DNA of 64,000 nucleotides from Dasypus novemcinctus (Eukaryota > Chordata > Mammalia > Cingulata > Dasypodidae). The DNA lies in NCBI RefSeq assembly GCF_030445035.2, contig NC_080696.1:25123661-25187660 (forward strand), read 5' to 3'. Below the pieces are notes generated by a model that was not told where the DNA came from, searched no databases, and was given only the letters and a program-made list of their open reading frames with translations. The translations under genes were made by a program, and so were the position numbers. Positions 1 to 11,564 of the stretch are shown piece after piece (positions within the stretch are counted from its first letter, which is position 1; each line of letters starts with the position of its first letter).

Positions 1-759
1 TGGATTCACATCCACAGTAATGGAAAAATGTTAAGAACATGTTTTTTGTTGGTGCATAATTCAATCTCCAACATGTTTGATAATTTTGGTTCTTACTGTA
101 GCTTTATAATAAACTTTAAATGGGGAGGATTTAGTGCTCCAAGTTCTTCTTCTTTTCTAAAAAGTTTCTGGGTATTTGTGATTTTACCCTTTGTTTTAGC
201 TTCCTGGGCTGGTCTTGTTGAACAATGGAAATTTATTCACTCATATTTTCAGGCAGGAAAATGTCCAAAGAAAGGCATCATCAAGACAATATTTTCTTCC
301 TGAAGACTGGTTTTCAGAGGCTGGCTGCTGGTGATCTTTCTTCTTCAGCTTGCCACATGGCAAAGCAAATGGGAGTGTCTCCGGGTTTCTCCTTTCTCTT
401 CTGGGTTCTAATGAGGTTCAGCTTCTTGGTTCCTATGGCTTTATCTCACTCTGTCTGAATTTCTTCCACTTATAAAGGATGCCCACAATAAGATTAAAGG
501 CCACACCTCAATTGCGGTAACCTCATAGATGGGTTCATATTCACAGAAAAGGATTAGATTTAAGGACATGTATGTCTGGGATACAAAATGCTTCAAACCA
601 CCACACTTCACCTTCTGGACCCCAAAATGTCAGATTCTTTTTTTATGCAAAATACATTCATTTTGTACCACCATTGCATATTGTGATAAATCTCACTTGA
701 TCATGTACAATTCTTTAAATGTTCTGTTGAATTTGGTTTGCTAGAACTCTATTGAGTAT
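1..759 (-). repeat. Possible MaLR/ERVL-like LTR remnant (about 200-640) in AT-rich DNA
   Basis: No credible gene. Roughly 200-640 resembles, in antisense, the style of mammalian ERVL/MaLR LTRs: a pyrimidine-rich stretch with short CTTCTC-type motifs, then a segment around 480-530 reading like the 'attaaggcccacacc' family of LTR sequence. No LTR ends or TSD could be fixed, so family and limits are inference. The small open frames look incidental, with no domain and no recognisable protein. Confidence 0.3.
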
Positions 760-2140
760 TTTTATATCTATACTCATAAGGAATATTGACCATAATTTTA
801 TTTTGGTATCTTTATCTGCCTTTGGGATTAGGGTGATGCTCACCACATAGACTTATCTAGGAAGTGTTCTCTCTATTTCAGGTTTTGGGAGGAATAGAAA
901 CAGAATTGTGTTTTGGAATGTTTGTTGAAATTCATGAGTGAACCCATCTGGAGCTGTGATTTTCTTTGTATAACAGTGGGGGGGTTGATTACTTATTTGA
1001 CCTCTTAGCCATTATTGTTCTGTAAGATGTTCTATTTCTTTTTTATTCAGCTTAGGAATTTTGTGTCTTTCCAGGAATTGATCAATTTCATATATTTTAT
1101 CTAATTTGGGGGGATACAATTGTTCATATGAGGTCAGTAGTAATGTCACTCCTTTCATTTCTGATTTTTATTATTTATGTTCTCTGAATTTTTTTCTTCA
1201 TCAGTTTAGCTAAAGTTTGGTTTTATCGATCTTTACAAAGAAACAGCCTTTGGTTTCATTGACTTTCTCTATAGTGTTATTATTCTCCATTTTATTTATC
1301 CCCACTATAATCTTTATTATTTCCTTTCAACTGCTTGCTTGGGGTTTATTGTTTCACTGAATATAATGTCCATCAGGTTTATTCATGTTGTGATATGCTT
1401 CATGACTTAATTTCTTCTTACCACTGTATAATAATAATATATTTCTTAATTTCCACAAATCAGAAAATTTTCCAGTTGTGCTGTTATTAATTTCCAACAT
1501 CTTTTCAGTGCTGTCATAGAAGATTCATTGTATGATTTCAATCTTGTTAAAATTAAGTCTTATTTTGTGACCCAAACAAGGCCTACCTTAAAGAACGACC
1601 CATATGCACAAGAGAAGAATGTTTTTTTGACTCTTGTGTGTGAAGTGTTTTATGTATGTCTATTAGCTCTAATTGATTTTATAATGTCTTTCATTTTCTT
1701 ATCAATCTTATATATAGATGTTCTACCCATTATTAAATGCCAAATATTGAAATTTGTTACTAGATCAGAGTTCTCCCAAGTATCAATATGCTTCATTATT
1801 GTTGGTCTCTGCTGTTTCAGGGCATACTCACATGGCTACCTACATCAGAGATCTCTATTCTGTTATGCTGCCTTGATTCACTGTCTAGGGTACTTTTCTA
1901 TCAGCATATAGTACTCCCTATAGCATTGCTTGTAGGGCAGCTGTAGTGATGATATTTCCCTCAGCTTTTGTTTACCTGTTTATGCCTTACTCTTGCCTTC
2001 ATTTTTAAAACAGTCCTGTCAGATATACAATTCTCAGTTGAAATTTTCTTTCAGCTTTTAAATATTTTATTCCTTCTGCCTTCATGTCTCCATGGTTCTT
2101 TATAAGAAATCAACACTTTATTTTATAGGGACTTCCTTTT

Positions 2141-3826
2141 TTTTCTTTTTTCAAACATTTTTCAAGAAGTTTCAGATTTAAGGAAAGTTACATTGAAATA
2201 TAAGGGATTCCCATATACCCCATCCCTCCCCCTGTCACATTTCCCCCTGTTAATAACATCTTTCATTAGTGTGGTACATTTATTATATTTTGTTGATATT
2301 ATTGAAGCATTGCTACTAACCAAGGTCTATAGTTCATTTAACAGTTTAGAGTTTGCACAGCCCATTTTTATAGGTTTTGACAAAATTTATAATGGCTTGT
2401 ATCTGTCTTTGCAGTATCATGCATAACAATCTAATGTCCCCAGAATGACCCCATGTTATACCTATTCTCTCTCTCTTCCCTCAGACCTCTGTCTTTATAT
2501 AAATATTACAAGTTCTTCCATTACTAGAATAACAATGTCTACTTTTGTCCATAGTTGTACATCCCCCTTACATTTGTTCATTTCTCAATATTGAAGATTT
2601 GGGGATGGTGATGTCCACTCTGCTTTCAATTGAGAGGGGCCTTAGAACCCACAGGGCAGATGGATGGAACTGTCTTGTTTGCTTGTAGGTACTCTGTTTT
2701 TGGGGATGGGCATTGTCCATCATTTTCCTTTTGTTAGTTGGCCTGGGTAATTCTGATATACTGGAGAGTAGATGTTGGCTGCAACTCTGCTGATATTCAG
2801 GACTCAATTGGCATATGAACGGCCCAAATATTTAAGTATTCTAGGATATATATTTAAAGGTATAGTTCTAATTATAGGTTCAAATAAAAGGAGCAGAAAA
2901 ACCCCTATAAATGAGTCTAATTTGTTACATTGAGAAAATAGTTTAACATATATTCTAATGTAAGACCCACTGACAGGGTGCCAAGTTCCTATGGTTGTCT
3001 GCTCTTGCCTATATTGTCCAGATGTCTCTAGAGCCCTCAGGAGCAACCCTGCTTGAGTCACTGTTTACTATAGCAATCAGTGAGATCCTGTGAGATGTGC
3101 AGAAGGGTAACCTCTAGAATGATCTTCAATTAACTTTGAAATCTTATGCTGTAAAACTCTTTTATATTCTGTATTAATCTGCCAAAGGGGTGCTGAGGTA
3201 AAATACCAGAAATTGATTGGCTTTTATAAAGGGTATTTATTTGGGGTAGGAGCTGACAGATACCAGGCCATAAAGCATAAGTTACTTCCCTCACCAAAGT
3301 CTATTTACATGTGTTGGAGCAAGATGGCTGTGGCTATCTGCCAGGGTTCAGGCTTCCTGGGTTCCTCTGGGCTCAGCTCCTCTGTTTTCTGCACAAGGTC
3401 AGCTGTAAACTATGAGGCTATCTAGACTACACCTTTCTCCACAAGGTCAGCTGTAGACTATCACGCAAACAACTGTGTCTCTTTCCCTGGGGCTCCAGCT
3501 TAAGACTTCAGCATCAAACTCCAACATCAAAACTCCAACATTAAGAACCCTCACCTCTGTCCTTTGCCATACCTTTTATCCCCCCCATGTTAGGTGGGGA
3601 CTCAATGCCCTAATGAAGCGGTCCAATCAAAGCCCCAGTCATAACTAAATCATGCCCAGGTACAGACTAGAGTATAAACATAATCCAATATCTATTTTTG
3701 GAATTCATAACCATATCAAAGTGTTATATTTCCCATTTTTGGTCAAGGTCTTTCCAAATGCATTGCTAGTTGGCTCTTGGTAAAATAATCCCTTGGTTCC
3801 AGGGAGGCCCATCCCCAGGAGTCATG
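2141..3826 (-). mobile_element. LINE-1 3'-UTR insertion (xenarthran-type, old copy), minus strand
   Basis: A 5'-truncated LINE-1 consisting only of 3' UTR, antisense, with a T-rich (poly-A) end at 2141. Its sequence parallels the 3' UTRs at 16.9-18.6, 31.8-33.7 and 46.0-49.1 kb: the 'gtggtacattta' block at 2270, a block near 2600-2790, and the 'ccccaggagtcatgt' block near 3812. A 17-bp TSD with two mismatches flanks it (2124-2140 and 3827-3843), and the host on both sides is the same older LINE-1. It is itself interrupted at 3169-3723. Confidence 0.7.
3169..3723. repeat. About 555-bp unclassified interspersed repeat inside the LINE-1 3' UTR
   Basis: A block with no match to the LINE-1 3' UTR on either side; that UTR resumes immediately after it. 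Its internal text (CACCAAAGTCTATTT-type motif, 'gagcaagatggctg', 'ggtccaatcaaagcc') reads like a non-autonomous repeat, perhaps an LTR. A 7-bp repeat TTATATT flanks it at 3162-3168 and 3724-3730 and could be its TSD. Class is undetermined. The 70-residue frame at 3213-3425 has no recognisable domain. Confidence 0.45.
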
Positions 3827-4715
3827 TATAGTGATTTCCTTTTACATAATATGTTGTTTCTCTTTCATCTTTAAGAACTCTTTCCTTATCCTTGCATTCT
3901 GCAGTTTGACTCTATATGTCTCACATATCTGTCTTCAACTATATCCTGTTTGTTGTTTACTGGGATTCTTGAAGGTGTATTCATGTCTTTCTCTAAATTA
4001 AATAAATTTTCTGCCATTATTTCTTTTACTATTCCTCCTGCCCTTTTCTCATTTTTCTTCTCAGTACTTCGTTATTACTATAGTGGTATTCTTTAGGGTG
4101 CCCAAGTGATCTCTTAGGTGCTATGTAATTTTTTTCATGTTTTTTTCTTTCTATTCTTCAGCCTGAGCCATTTCATTGTCTTGTTTTGAATTCACTAATT
4201 ATTTCTTCTAAATATCAAACATATGGTCTTCTTCTCTGATGATTTATTAAGTTTTATCCTATTCTTTTGAAATGGCCATAACTTCTTGTGTCTTTGTTTT
4301 TCTTGATAACCTTTGTTTCACACCATATGGTTTAATATTTTAATATTGTAGCTATTGGATTTAGTCCTTTGCAGTCTGTTTCTAAATTTTGTTTCTGGCC
4401 TGTGATGTGACAGATATATATTGAGTATTAGGAGTTAACAAAAACAAACAAGTACAAAAAAAACCTTTTCATTGTCTTTGCAAATTAGCTCGGTGTTGGC
4501 TAGTGCTCTCCTTCAGAGTTTAATTATCCTATAAAGATCAGCCTGAGGCAAAAGCGTAGTGCCCTCTCCTTATCTGATCATATGTGTTTTCCTGGGCTTC
4601 TGCCCTGGCCTTAGAAATTTCCTAGTTTAAGTGAATTAGAATACCTCCTTTGTCCCTATTAGTTTTTCAAATATTCTCTGTGCAGACAGAGCCCTTTAGT
4701 ATCTTTTGCTGCCAT

Positions 4716-5458
4716 CTTGGTTGCCTAAAAGCAATCGTAATAATATGAGGTAAACTAAAGTAATTTAAGGATGAAAATGTTATCCCCTAGAGAAGTTAGT
4801 ATCAATATAATGGAATAAAGTAGATTAAAAAAATTCTAACAGAGAAAATGAAAGTTAATAATTAAACATTTTACTAACCAAAATGAAGCCAGGAGAGAAG
4901 AATAAAAACTTCAAAAACATATTAAATAAATTGACTATAACACATAAATAATGATTTTAAATTTAAGTGGGCTAAACATTCCAATTAAAAGGCACAGTAA
5001 TTAACACTATTAATAAATAAGGTCCAACATTATGATGTTTATAAGAAATAGTTTAATAGAAATGGATCTTCAAATATGTAACACTAAATATAAACATACT
5101 AACATGATGTGCAATATAGTGGTATTAGAAAAAGCAGACCTTCATATTCCAGAGATATGATGCACAGTATAAAATAACAATAGACTTAATTTTTCAGGAA
5201 ATATAGAAATCCTTAACAATTTCAAAACACATTAAAAATTGTTGACCGATTAAATGGAAAAATATATATTTAAAAAAATAACTACATTGAGTAATAATCA
5301 AGGATAAAGTTCTAAATTTGTTGAAAATGTAGGACAAAGAAGTCATGCTATTTTATATTTCTTATTCCTGATCTTATGTTAAAATTATTTTATTATTAGG
5401 GATGACATATTGGAAGCCTAATAATAAAGATTTATCAAAAGAGGTCATTAACAAAATT
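4716..5458. other. AT-rich intergenic DNA, left part of unit A
   Basis: No gene or RNA seen. The segment is very AT-rich with stops in all frames. It aligns by eye to about 35.52-36.44 kb in the same order, for example 'aagcaatcgtaataa' at 4731 against 'aagcaatcataataa' near 35.52 kb. It is therefore part of the duplicated block. Confidence 0.6.
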
Positions 5459-5884
5459 GGGGTTTTTTAAAAGATTTATTTATTTATTCCACCCCCACCC
5501 CCATTGTCTGTTCTCTGTCTTTTTGCTGCATCTTCTTCTTTTGTCCACTTCTGTTGTTGTCAGCAGCACAGGAATCTGTGTTTCTTTTTGTTGTGTCATC
5601 TTGTTGTGTCAGCTTTCCATGTGTGCAGCACCATTCCTGGGCAGGCTGTGCTTTCTTTTGCACTGAGTGGCTCTCCTTATGGGGCACTCTCCTTGTACAT
5701 GGGGCATACTCCTTGCGCATGGGGCTCCCCTATGTGGGGGACATGGCTGCATGGCATAACACTCCTTGTGTGCATCAGCACTGTGCATGGGTCAGTTCCA
5801 CACAGATCAAGGAGGCCCAGGATTTGAACCATGGACCTCCCATGTGGTAGATGGATGCCCTAACCAGTGGGCCAAGTCCGCTGC
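5459..5884 (-). mobile_element. DAS-III-like tRNA-derived SINE, minus strand
   Basis: The tRNA-like head is at the right end read in antisense: a 'gcggacttggcccactgg' start near 5882, a TGGTTAGGGC-type A box, and a GGTTCAAATCC B box near 5819-5829. The body continues leftward to a T-rich tail (poly-A on the minus strand) at about 5461-5490. The structure matches what I know of armadillo DAS-III elements. A 7-bp TSD, CAAAATT, flanks it (5452-5458 and 5885-5891). Unit B lacks it at about 36.44 kb, so it inserted after the duplication. Open frames through it are repeat artefacts. Confidence 0.85.
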
Positions 5885-5891
5885 CAAAATT

Positions 5892-8409
5892 AGTTTTGTA
5901 AATTATCATTTCAACAACTTTTTCTCATATTATTTTGAAGTACACTTAATGACTATAAAAAAATGATTAAATGCTGTGAAGAAAAATTCATTCATGGTGA
6001 TTTTGCAAGGAGTAAGCAGACTTTATTGAGGTGGGATTGACCTGGGAAATTTCCATTAATCTCTCCTTTGGCTTAAACCGTTAAGGTCAACTATTGTGAA
6101 ATAAATTGATGCTGGCTTTTTAATCTCCAAAAAAGTTTTCCTCTGTATTGCTGAATTATTGGTGAAGAGAAAAATTGTGCTTCCAAAAAGCCAATAAATA
6201 TACCATATGTTAATTTGTAACACCATTATCAATACCATCAAATTGTCTTCTGAAATTATTGAGTACAAAGAGTTTTTCTGTTAAAACTTGCTTCTAAATA
6301 ACAAGAAAATTTATTTCATTCTCATTAATTAATGCAAAATTCTTAAGAAAGCATTTCACCTGATTTGAGGTTTTGGGTATTAAATTAATTATAAATTAAT
6401 TATAAAATCATTACTTATCCTTACTCATTTTAACACTAATTTTTACCTTCTTCTCTTATACCTGTTTTAACATTTCCTGTGTAGATAAATTAGGTGACAA
6501 TGCCAATACTGAATGGAGAAGAGCCAATATGCTTTCCTTGTGATGCCACAAAAATGTCCATTCATCAGTTAGTGCTCAATCCTATAGAGAATTTAGAGAT
6601 GGAGAACCTTCCAATGCAAAATACATGAAATTGTAGGTTTTACAAAACTCTTAACATACCATAAGTAATGGTGTAATATAAATTTTTTATTAAAAATTCA
6701 GGATACTACTAAAAATACAGTGTGATAAAAATTATGTGATTATTAAGAGCTATTATAGAAGAAAACACTTGGTCATTTCTTTTGAAGAATGGAATTTTTG
6801 AACCCTAAAATTAAGTCTTTGTTTTTAGAGATGAAAAGCTTGTGGACTTCTCCATGACATGTTGTATTTTAAATACATCTGTTAAACCTTACAAACTTAT
6901 AAAGTGTGATTTTTGTGTTAAACTTATCGAAGTTTGAATATTCTCTTAATCAGTGAAGGACAACCCTTATTTATTAACTAGAGCAATTTGTATAATTTGC
7001 TGTTAGAAATTTTGGTATTGACAATGGTTATGCAGACTATTGTATAATATAAAGTTCTTAGAAGATAGGTATGGGGAAAAGTAGTGTCCTTTCAAATAAA
7101 AGTCAATTTCTTTGAAAAAAAAAAAGAGTACATATAAATAAGGATTATATAAAAAAGGAAAATAAATAGGAAAAACACATGTAAAGATTAACAACATTTA
7201 TGATTTTCATATTCCTCTTTGAATTTGATTCTATTATAATTTTTGCATAATGAACAATGTTTACACTTTTAAATGTAAAAGTCATACTTTTAAATATAAA
7301 ACTGTTTCAGTGTTAAAAATATGCTATAACATCCTTGGTGGTTAATGATCTGCTCTTTCAGCCACAGATTAATTATTTCTCTAGAAATACCTTCTCATTC
7401 ATACACTCATGAATTAGAGCATCACAAAGGAATACCAACAAAGTGATACTTAACATTTTATGGCTTGTAAAAGGAAGGTAATTCTTTGCTGAAAACCTAA
7501 CATAAGTGCATTAGTCCTTGAATTTTTATCCTTGGAATCATGCCAAACAAATTTCCTCAGAAATTGGTCCCAGAGATGAACAAATATTGCATTCTCAACA
7601 ACCCTCACTATAAGAGGTGCGGTGGGATTTTGAGGAGTGAAAGGGAAGAGATTATCTGCTCTGCTTATGTTCACAATAGCTCCCCAGTGTACTTATAAAA
7701 TGTAATTTCCAGGTGAATTTTCTATTTGATCAGCACTTGAACAAATATTTTGGCTGGTTTATTTTACCTCAGAACAAAATAAAAATGCACATACAAAAGA
7801 TTAAACATAAATTATCTCTAAGGAAACAAATATTGTACCAAAATTTCAAACTACTTAACTGATTCATTTTATTTGTGAGACATTTCTAGACAGATAAAGT
7901 TGTAAGAAGATTTTCACCAACTTTGGCTCTTGGTAATTATTACTCTCAAAGCTAGAAAGTTTTAGGTTTTCTGAAAAAAAAATGGGAGTATTATAGAATA
8001 TATACGTATATATACATGTCATGTAGGTCTTTTCTAAGTAATGCTAGGATTTGTAGAAATGGAAATATTGAATCTTGACATCAGTCATCAAGTAATGTGC
8101 ATATGCTGAAAATATTTTTTTGGAAGAAATTTGAGTCTTAATAATCACATAAAAATATGTCTTCTGAAAATTAATAGGAATGTATGATTACAAGTAAGAT
8201 ACCTTCAGGTTTTAATTTCTCATCTGCCATTTGCATTAAATAATATTGGAAACAAAAAAATAGTGATTTTGATTGCATTAAGAGATGCAATAAAAATCAC
8301 CATTTATTATAAATTTAGTACCTTTTATTGCTTTTCTGAAATTAATTATAAGTAGGAAAATAGAGTTTTGAGAATGATCTCTGAACTAAACCAATCTTCA
8401 TAGACTCAT
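5892..8409. other. AT-rich intergenic DNA upstream of OR pseudogene 1
   Basis: No gene seen. It aligns in order with about 36.45-38.68 kb: 'ttgcaaggagtaagcagac' at 6003 against 'ttgcaagtatgaagcaaac' near 36.55 kb, and the 'atttccaggtgaa' block near 7700 against about 37.91 kb. These are diverged flanks of a duplicated OR locus. Confidence 0.55.
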
Positions 8410-8550
8410 AACACCTACAGCAATTAATGGTTATGATTCTGGATGAGTTACTTAACTTTCTGTGCTCTCTTTCTAATCTAAAAATGTGTAGAATAGTAAT
8501 ACCTTGGTGTGATATTTTCACCTGGATAAATAAGTTAATAATTGGAAGTA
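8410..8550 (+). repeat. MIR SINE relic
   Basis: The order 'ctggatgagttacttaac', 'ctgtgctctcttt', 'taatctaaaaatg' and 'aatagtaatacct' follows the MIR consensus that runs from the lost-tRNA body through its central core. The matching relic in unit B is near 38.69-38.80 kb. Ancient and degraded; limits approximate. Confidence 0.5.
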
Positions 8551-10015
8551 TTTATAACAGTGTCAAGTTCATTTTAACTATGCAATATATGAGTTTCTAT
8601 TGCCTAATACCCACATGATGATTTACAATGAATTTATATTTCAAGGTCTAAGATTTTTTTTATCATATTTTGCTACTTTTTTTTCAGTGTTTAATTTATT
8701 TACTCTCCAAAAGGAATATAATTCTTCAGCTAAAACAGGAAAAATGAGACAAAATGTTCTGAAAATACAATAGAAAAATAATATTTCTTTATTTTTCCAA
8801 ATGAGCAATAGGCTATTTACAAACAAGCAGATTTCCAATGATATATATTAAAATGGCAATCCTATCATTGTTTGAAATCTAAATTTAAAAACTTATCAAG
8901 GCATATTTTATGGGTAAGTTTTAAACAAACTTTCTAACTTAATGACAGATTCATTTTACTTTTGTTCCCCCAATGTGTGAGCACCCAAATTATCAAAGAA
9001 CACTTAATATTTACTAAAACAGTAAGGAATGTAAAAATTAAAGAGGGGTGGAATTTTCGAAAGAGGGGTGAAATTTTCAAAGGAAATATTTGGAGATAAG
9101 TATAATGTAAATAAAACATCATAAACAGTGATTGCACATTCTTGATACACATAAATACTAATAACTAAAAGGTTGTCCAGAAATGGCAAAGCTTGAAATA
9201 AAAGATATTAAATAAATTAAAGCTACTTCAGATACAAAAGAGAAAACAAAACAGTAATTAAAGAATGAAATCAACCATCACTAACAATGTAACAGACAGG
9301 AGGGATGAAGTGAAAAAAAAACAGGTTCAAGTTCTTCCCTAATGCTTTCATCAGGGTATTTTTTTATGTCATTGTTTTTCTTTTAACCTTGTATACATTA
9401 GATTATTATGATTCTTCTTTCCATTATAAATATTAATATAATATTTTACCTTTAAAGAGAAGCTCAGGAAGAGGGAAAATTCCAAACCCTATTTGAAATT
9501 TACTACCAGATCCTTTAAGTCCAAGCCAGTGACAGCTAGTTTGTACAACTAGAAGAGCCACATGCATTTTTTTCCCCTGACTCCACTCACATTAATACTT
9601 ACAGGACCACAGGAAACACAGTTTGGGGGAAACAATCAATTTTAGAAAGCTCTCCTAAGAATGACACTACAAGCATGGCCACATCTTTTTACATTACAAG
9701 TGAAATACAAACTGGCTTATTTAAAATAAAAATGGTTGTACCAAAGACCAAAGATAGACAATGTTGATAGTTACAATGGAACATTTGCCAGAGTGGTGGT
9801 GGTCTGTTATGATAATACTTTGCAGGAACATCCAACATATTCAGCCAAAGTGCTGTAGCAAAGGAGTTGCAAACTACACGTTATCATTTATTTATAGGAT
9901 CAGTAAACAAATCTTTTTTAAAATGTCAGATCATTCATATAACAAAGACTGTTTTCAAGTAATTGATGTTGAGTAACACCTTTGATTTCTCAACAGATTA
10001 CAAAGGTTGAATACT
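8551..10015. other. Intergenic DNA; 8.7-9.9 kb has no counterpart in unit B
   Basis: No gene seen. Around 8640-8700 the sequence still parallels unit B (about 38.86 kb), and similarity resumes at 9925 (about 38.95 kb). The roughly 1.2 kb between is found only here, so it was inserted in A or deleted from B. A 20-bp near-exact tandem duplication with the 'aagaggggtg' motif lies at 9042-9081. Confidence 0.5.
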
Positions 10016-11086
10016 ATGGTGAGTAGGAATTACACAAATGTGACTGACTTTATCCTTATGGGATTAACAGACTCTGAAGAGTTCCGGGAGGTCCTCTTTA
10101 TATTATTTCTCCTGATATACCTTATTACTGTGCTGGGGAATGTAGGAATGATACTGATAATTCACTTGGATCTCCAGCTTCACACCCCATGTACTTTTTT
10201 CTCAGTCACTTGTCATTCCTTGACCTCAGTTACTCAATAGTCATCACACCTAAAACCTTAGAGAATTTACTGATTTCCAACAATTATATTTCATTTATCA
10301 GCTGCTTCACTCAAATGTCTTTTTTTTGCCTTATTGGGGGGCCACTGAATTTTTTCTTCTATCTTCAATGGCCTATGGCCCTTATGTGGCTATTTGCAAT
10401 CCTCTTAACTACCCACTTGTTATGTCCACCAGACTCTGCTGCATACTCATCACCATGTCCTACGTTATTGGGTTTTCTGAATCCTTAGTCAATGTTCACT
10501 ACATGAACAGTTTACACTTCTTCAACTCCAATGTAATCTATCACTTTTTCTGTGACATATTTCTAATTTTAACCCTGTCTTGCACTGACACTCATGACAC
10601 TGAAATCATATTCATTCTTGCTGACTCAAATATAATGGTGTCTCTTATAACAATCTCTGTGTCTTATGGATTCATTCTTTCCACTATACTGAAAATTAAT
10701 TCCTCCTCAGGAAAGTACAAAGCTGCAGTCACCCCTCGGGCTGAAGTGTGGTTTGCTGGCCCGGCGGGGGAGCGGCCGCGGCAGGCCAAGCCGCTGCCCC
10801 CATAATAGGGTGGCTGGTCGGACTCACCGCCACCCCTGAAGGAAGCTCAGCATGGGCGCAGAGTGCCCTCGGGTCTCCCCTTCTCAGCAGCCATGCTTCT
10901 GCGGCCGCCCCTCCTCCCGGGTGGCGCCACACGATGCCTGTGGGGCAGTACCCTTCTTCTTCTTTCTCCCTGCGGAGGCGCAGGGTGGAAAATTCCAGTC
11001 TGCCCTTTTCCCCTCCCCCGACAGCAGCAACAGCCAGGCGTGGGCGGGAAACTCAAGTCTGCCCTCCACCCCAGCAACAGCAGCCA

Positions 11087-11219
11087 CCAATCCCTAAACC
11101 CTGCCCCTTCCCCCAGCAACAGCGACAGCCAATCCCTAACCACCACCCCTCCCCCGTCCAGTACCGCCCACTGACCTTTCGCCGGCAACCAATCAGAACA
11201 GGGCATGGCTTCGACCAAT
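11087..11219 (+). promoter_or_regulatory. Four CCAAT boxes in the LTR U3
   Basis: CCAAT occurs at 11087-11091, 11129-11133, 11189-11193 and 11215-11219. The last lies 17 bp upstream of the TATA box, within a normal range for NF-Y-type promoters. The first two sit in near-repeats of a CAGCAACAG-containing segment. They are conserved (as ATTGG on the plus strand) in the second LTR copy. Confidence 0.6.
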
Positions 11220-11236
11220 CAGCCTTCCCCAGCCCC

Positions 11237-11265
11237 TATAAAACTGTTGCCTCTCCCTCAATAAA
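11237..11265 (+). promoter_or_regulatory. LTR TATA box and polyadenylation signal, 16 bp apart
   Basis: TATAAAA is at 11237-11243 and AATAAA at 11260-11265. With transcription starting about 25-30 bp after TATA and cleavage 10-25 bp after AATAAA, the R region would be only some 10-25 nt, as in betaretroviruses such as MMTV. The same spacing is kept in the second copy (TATA 61327-61333, AATAAA 61305-61310, minus strand). Start and cleavage sites are inferred. Confidence 0.65.
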
Positions 11266-11449
11266 GTGGACTTGCGTGTTTACCTTGTCTCCGCGGTAGT
11301 TCTTCTGCCGTGCGCCCTCCAGTCCTGAGAGCCCCCGACAAGGGCCTGGCCTCCCTTGTCCCCAGTTCGTCGCCTGCTTCTCCGGGCGACCCCTTCGTTG
11401 CCGGCTTCGCCGGGCGACCCCGTCAGCCGAACCGCGCAACCCCTTGTGA

Positions 11450-11564
11450 GACCGATCCCTCATCTGCTGCCGGACCGACCCCTCGTCCCAAGTGGGACCG
11501 ACCCCTCGTCCCAAGCGGGACTGACCTCTTGTCCAGAGCTGGACCGACCCCTCATCCACAGCCA
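11450..11564 (+). repeat. 23-bp tandem array (five units) near the LTR 3' end
   Basis: Five consecutive units, each exactly 23 bp and beginning GACCGA or GACTGA, start at 11450, 11473, 11496, 11519 and 11542; a degenerate sixth starts at 11565. The core is GACCGACCCCTCGTCCCAAG. It lies in the predicted U5 region. The second LTR copy keeps the same period. Confidence 0.85.

Larger units (their letters stand above)
760..4715 (-). mobile_element. Old LINE-1 (L1M-type), antisense, split by later insertions
   Basis: Read on the minus strand this is a degraded LINE-1. 900-1010 is antisense to the reverse-transcriptase segment carrying the P-G-P-D-G-F motif; 1500-1760 is antisense to the endonuclease/RT linker; 1820-2123 approaches the start of ORF2; 3844-4640 is antisense ORF1 and 5' UTR; the 5' end lies near 4690-4715 at a CTGCCATCTTGG signature. 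The element is interrupted at 2141-3826 by a younger LINE-1 3'-UTR insertion. No frame is open over a useful length. The same antisense 5' end recurs at about 35.43-35.52 kb, so this copy predates the A/B duplication. Confidence 0.6.

Noticed and set aside
5484..5850. Overlapping cysteine/histidine-rich frames on both strands
   Set aside because: All fall inside a DAS-III-like SINE; the similar frames at 60543-60887 come from the other copy of the same SINE.
5800..5884. tRNA gene (A and B boxes recognisable on the minus strand)
   Set aside because: It is the tRNA-derived head of a SINE: degenerate stems, followed directly by SINE body and A-rich tail, with TSD.
10748..11299. Long proline/glutamine-rich open frames (up to 183 codons) on both strands
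   Set aside because: They lie wholly in the GC-rich solo LTR, where stop codons are rare. They have no domain, and the same happens in the second LTR copy.
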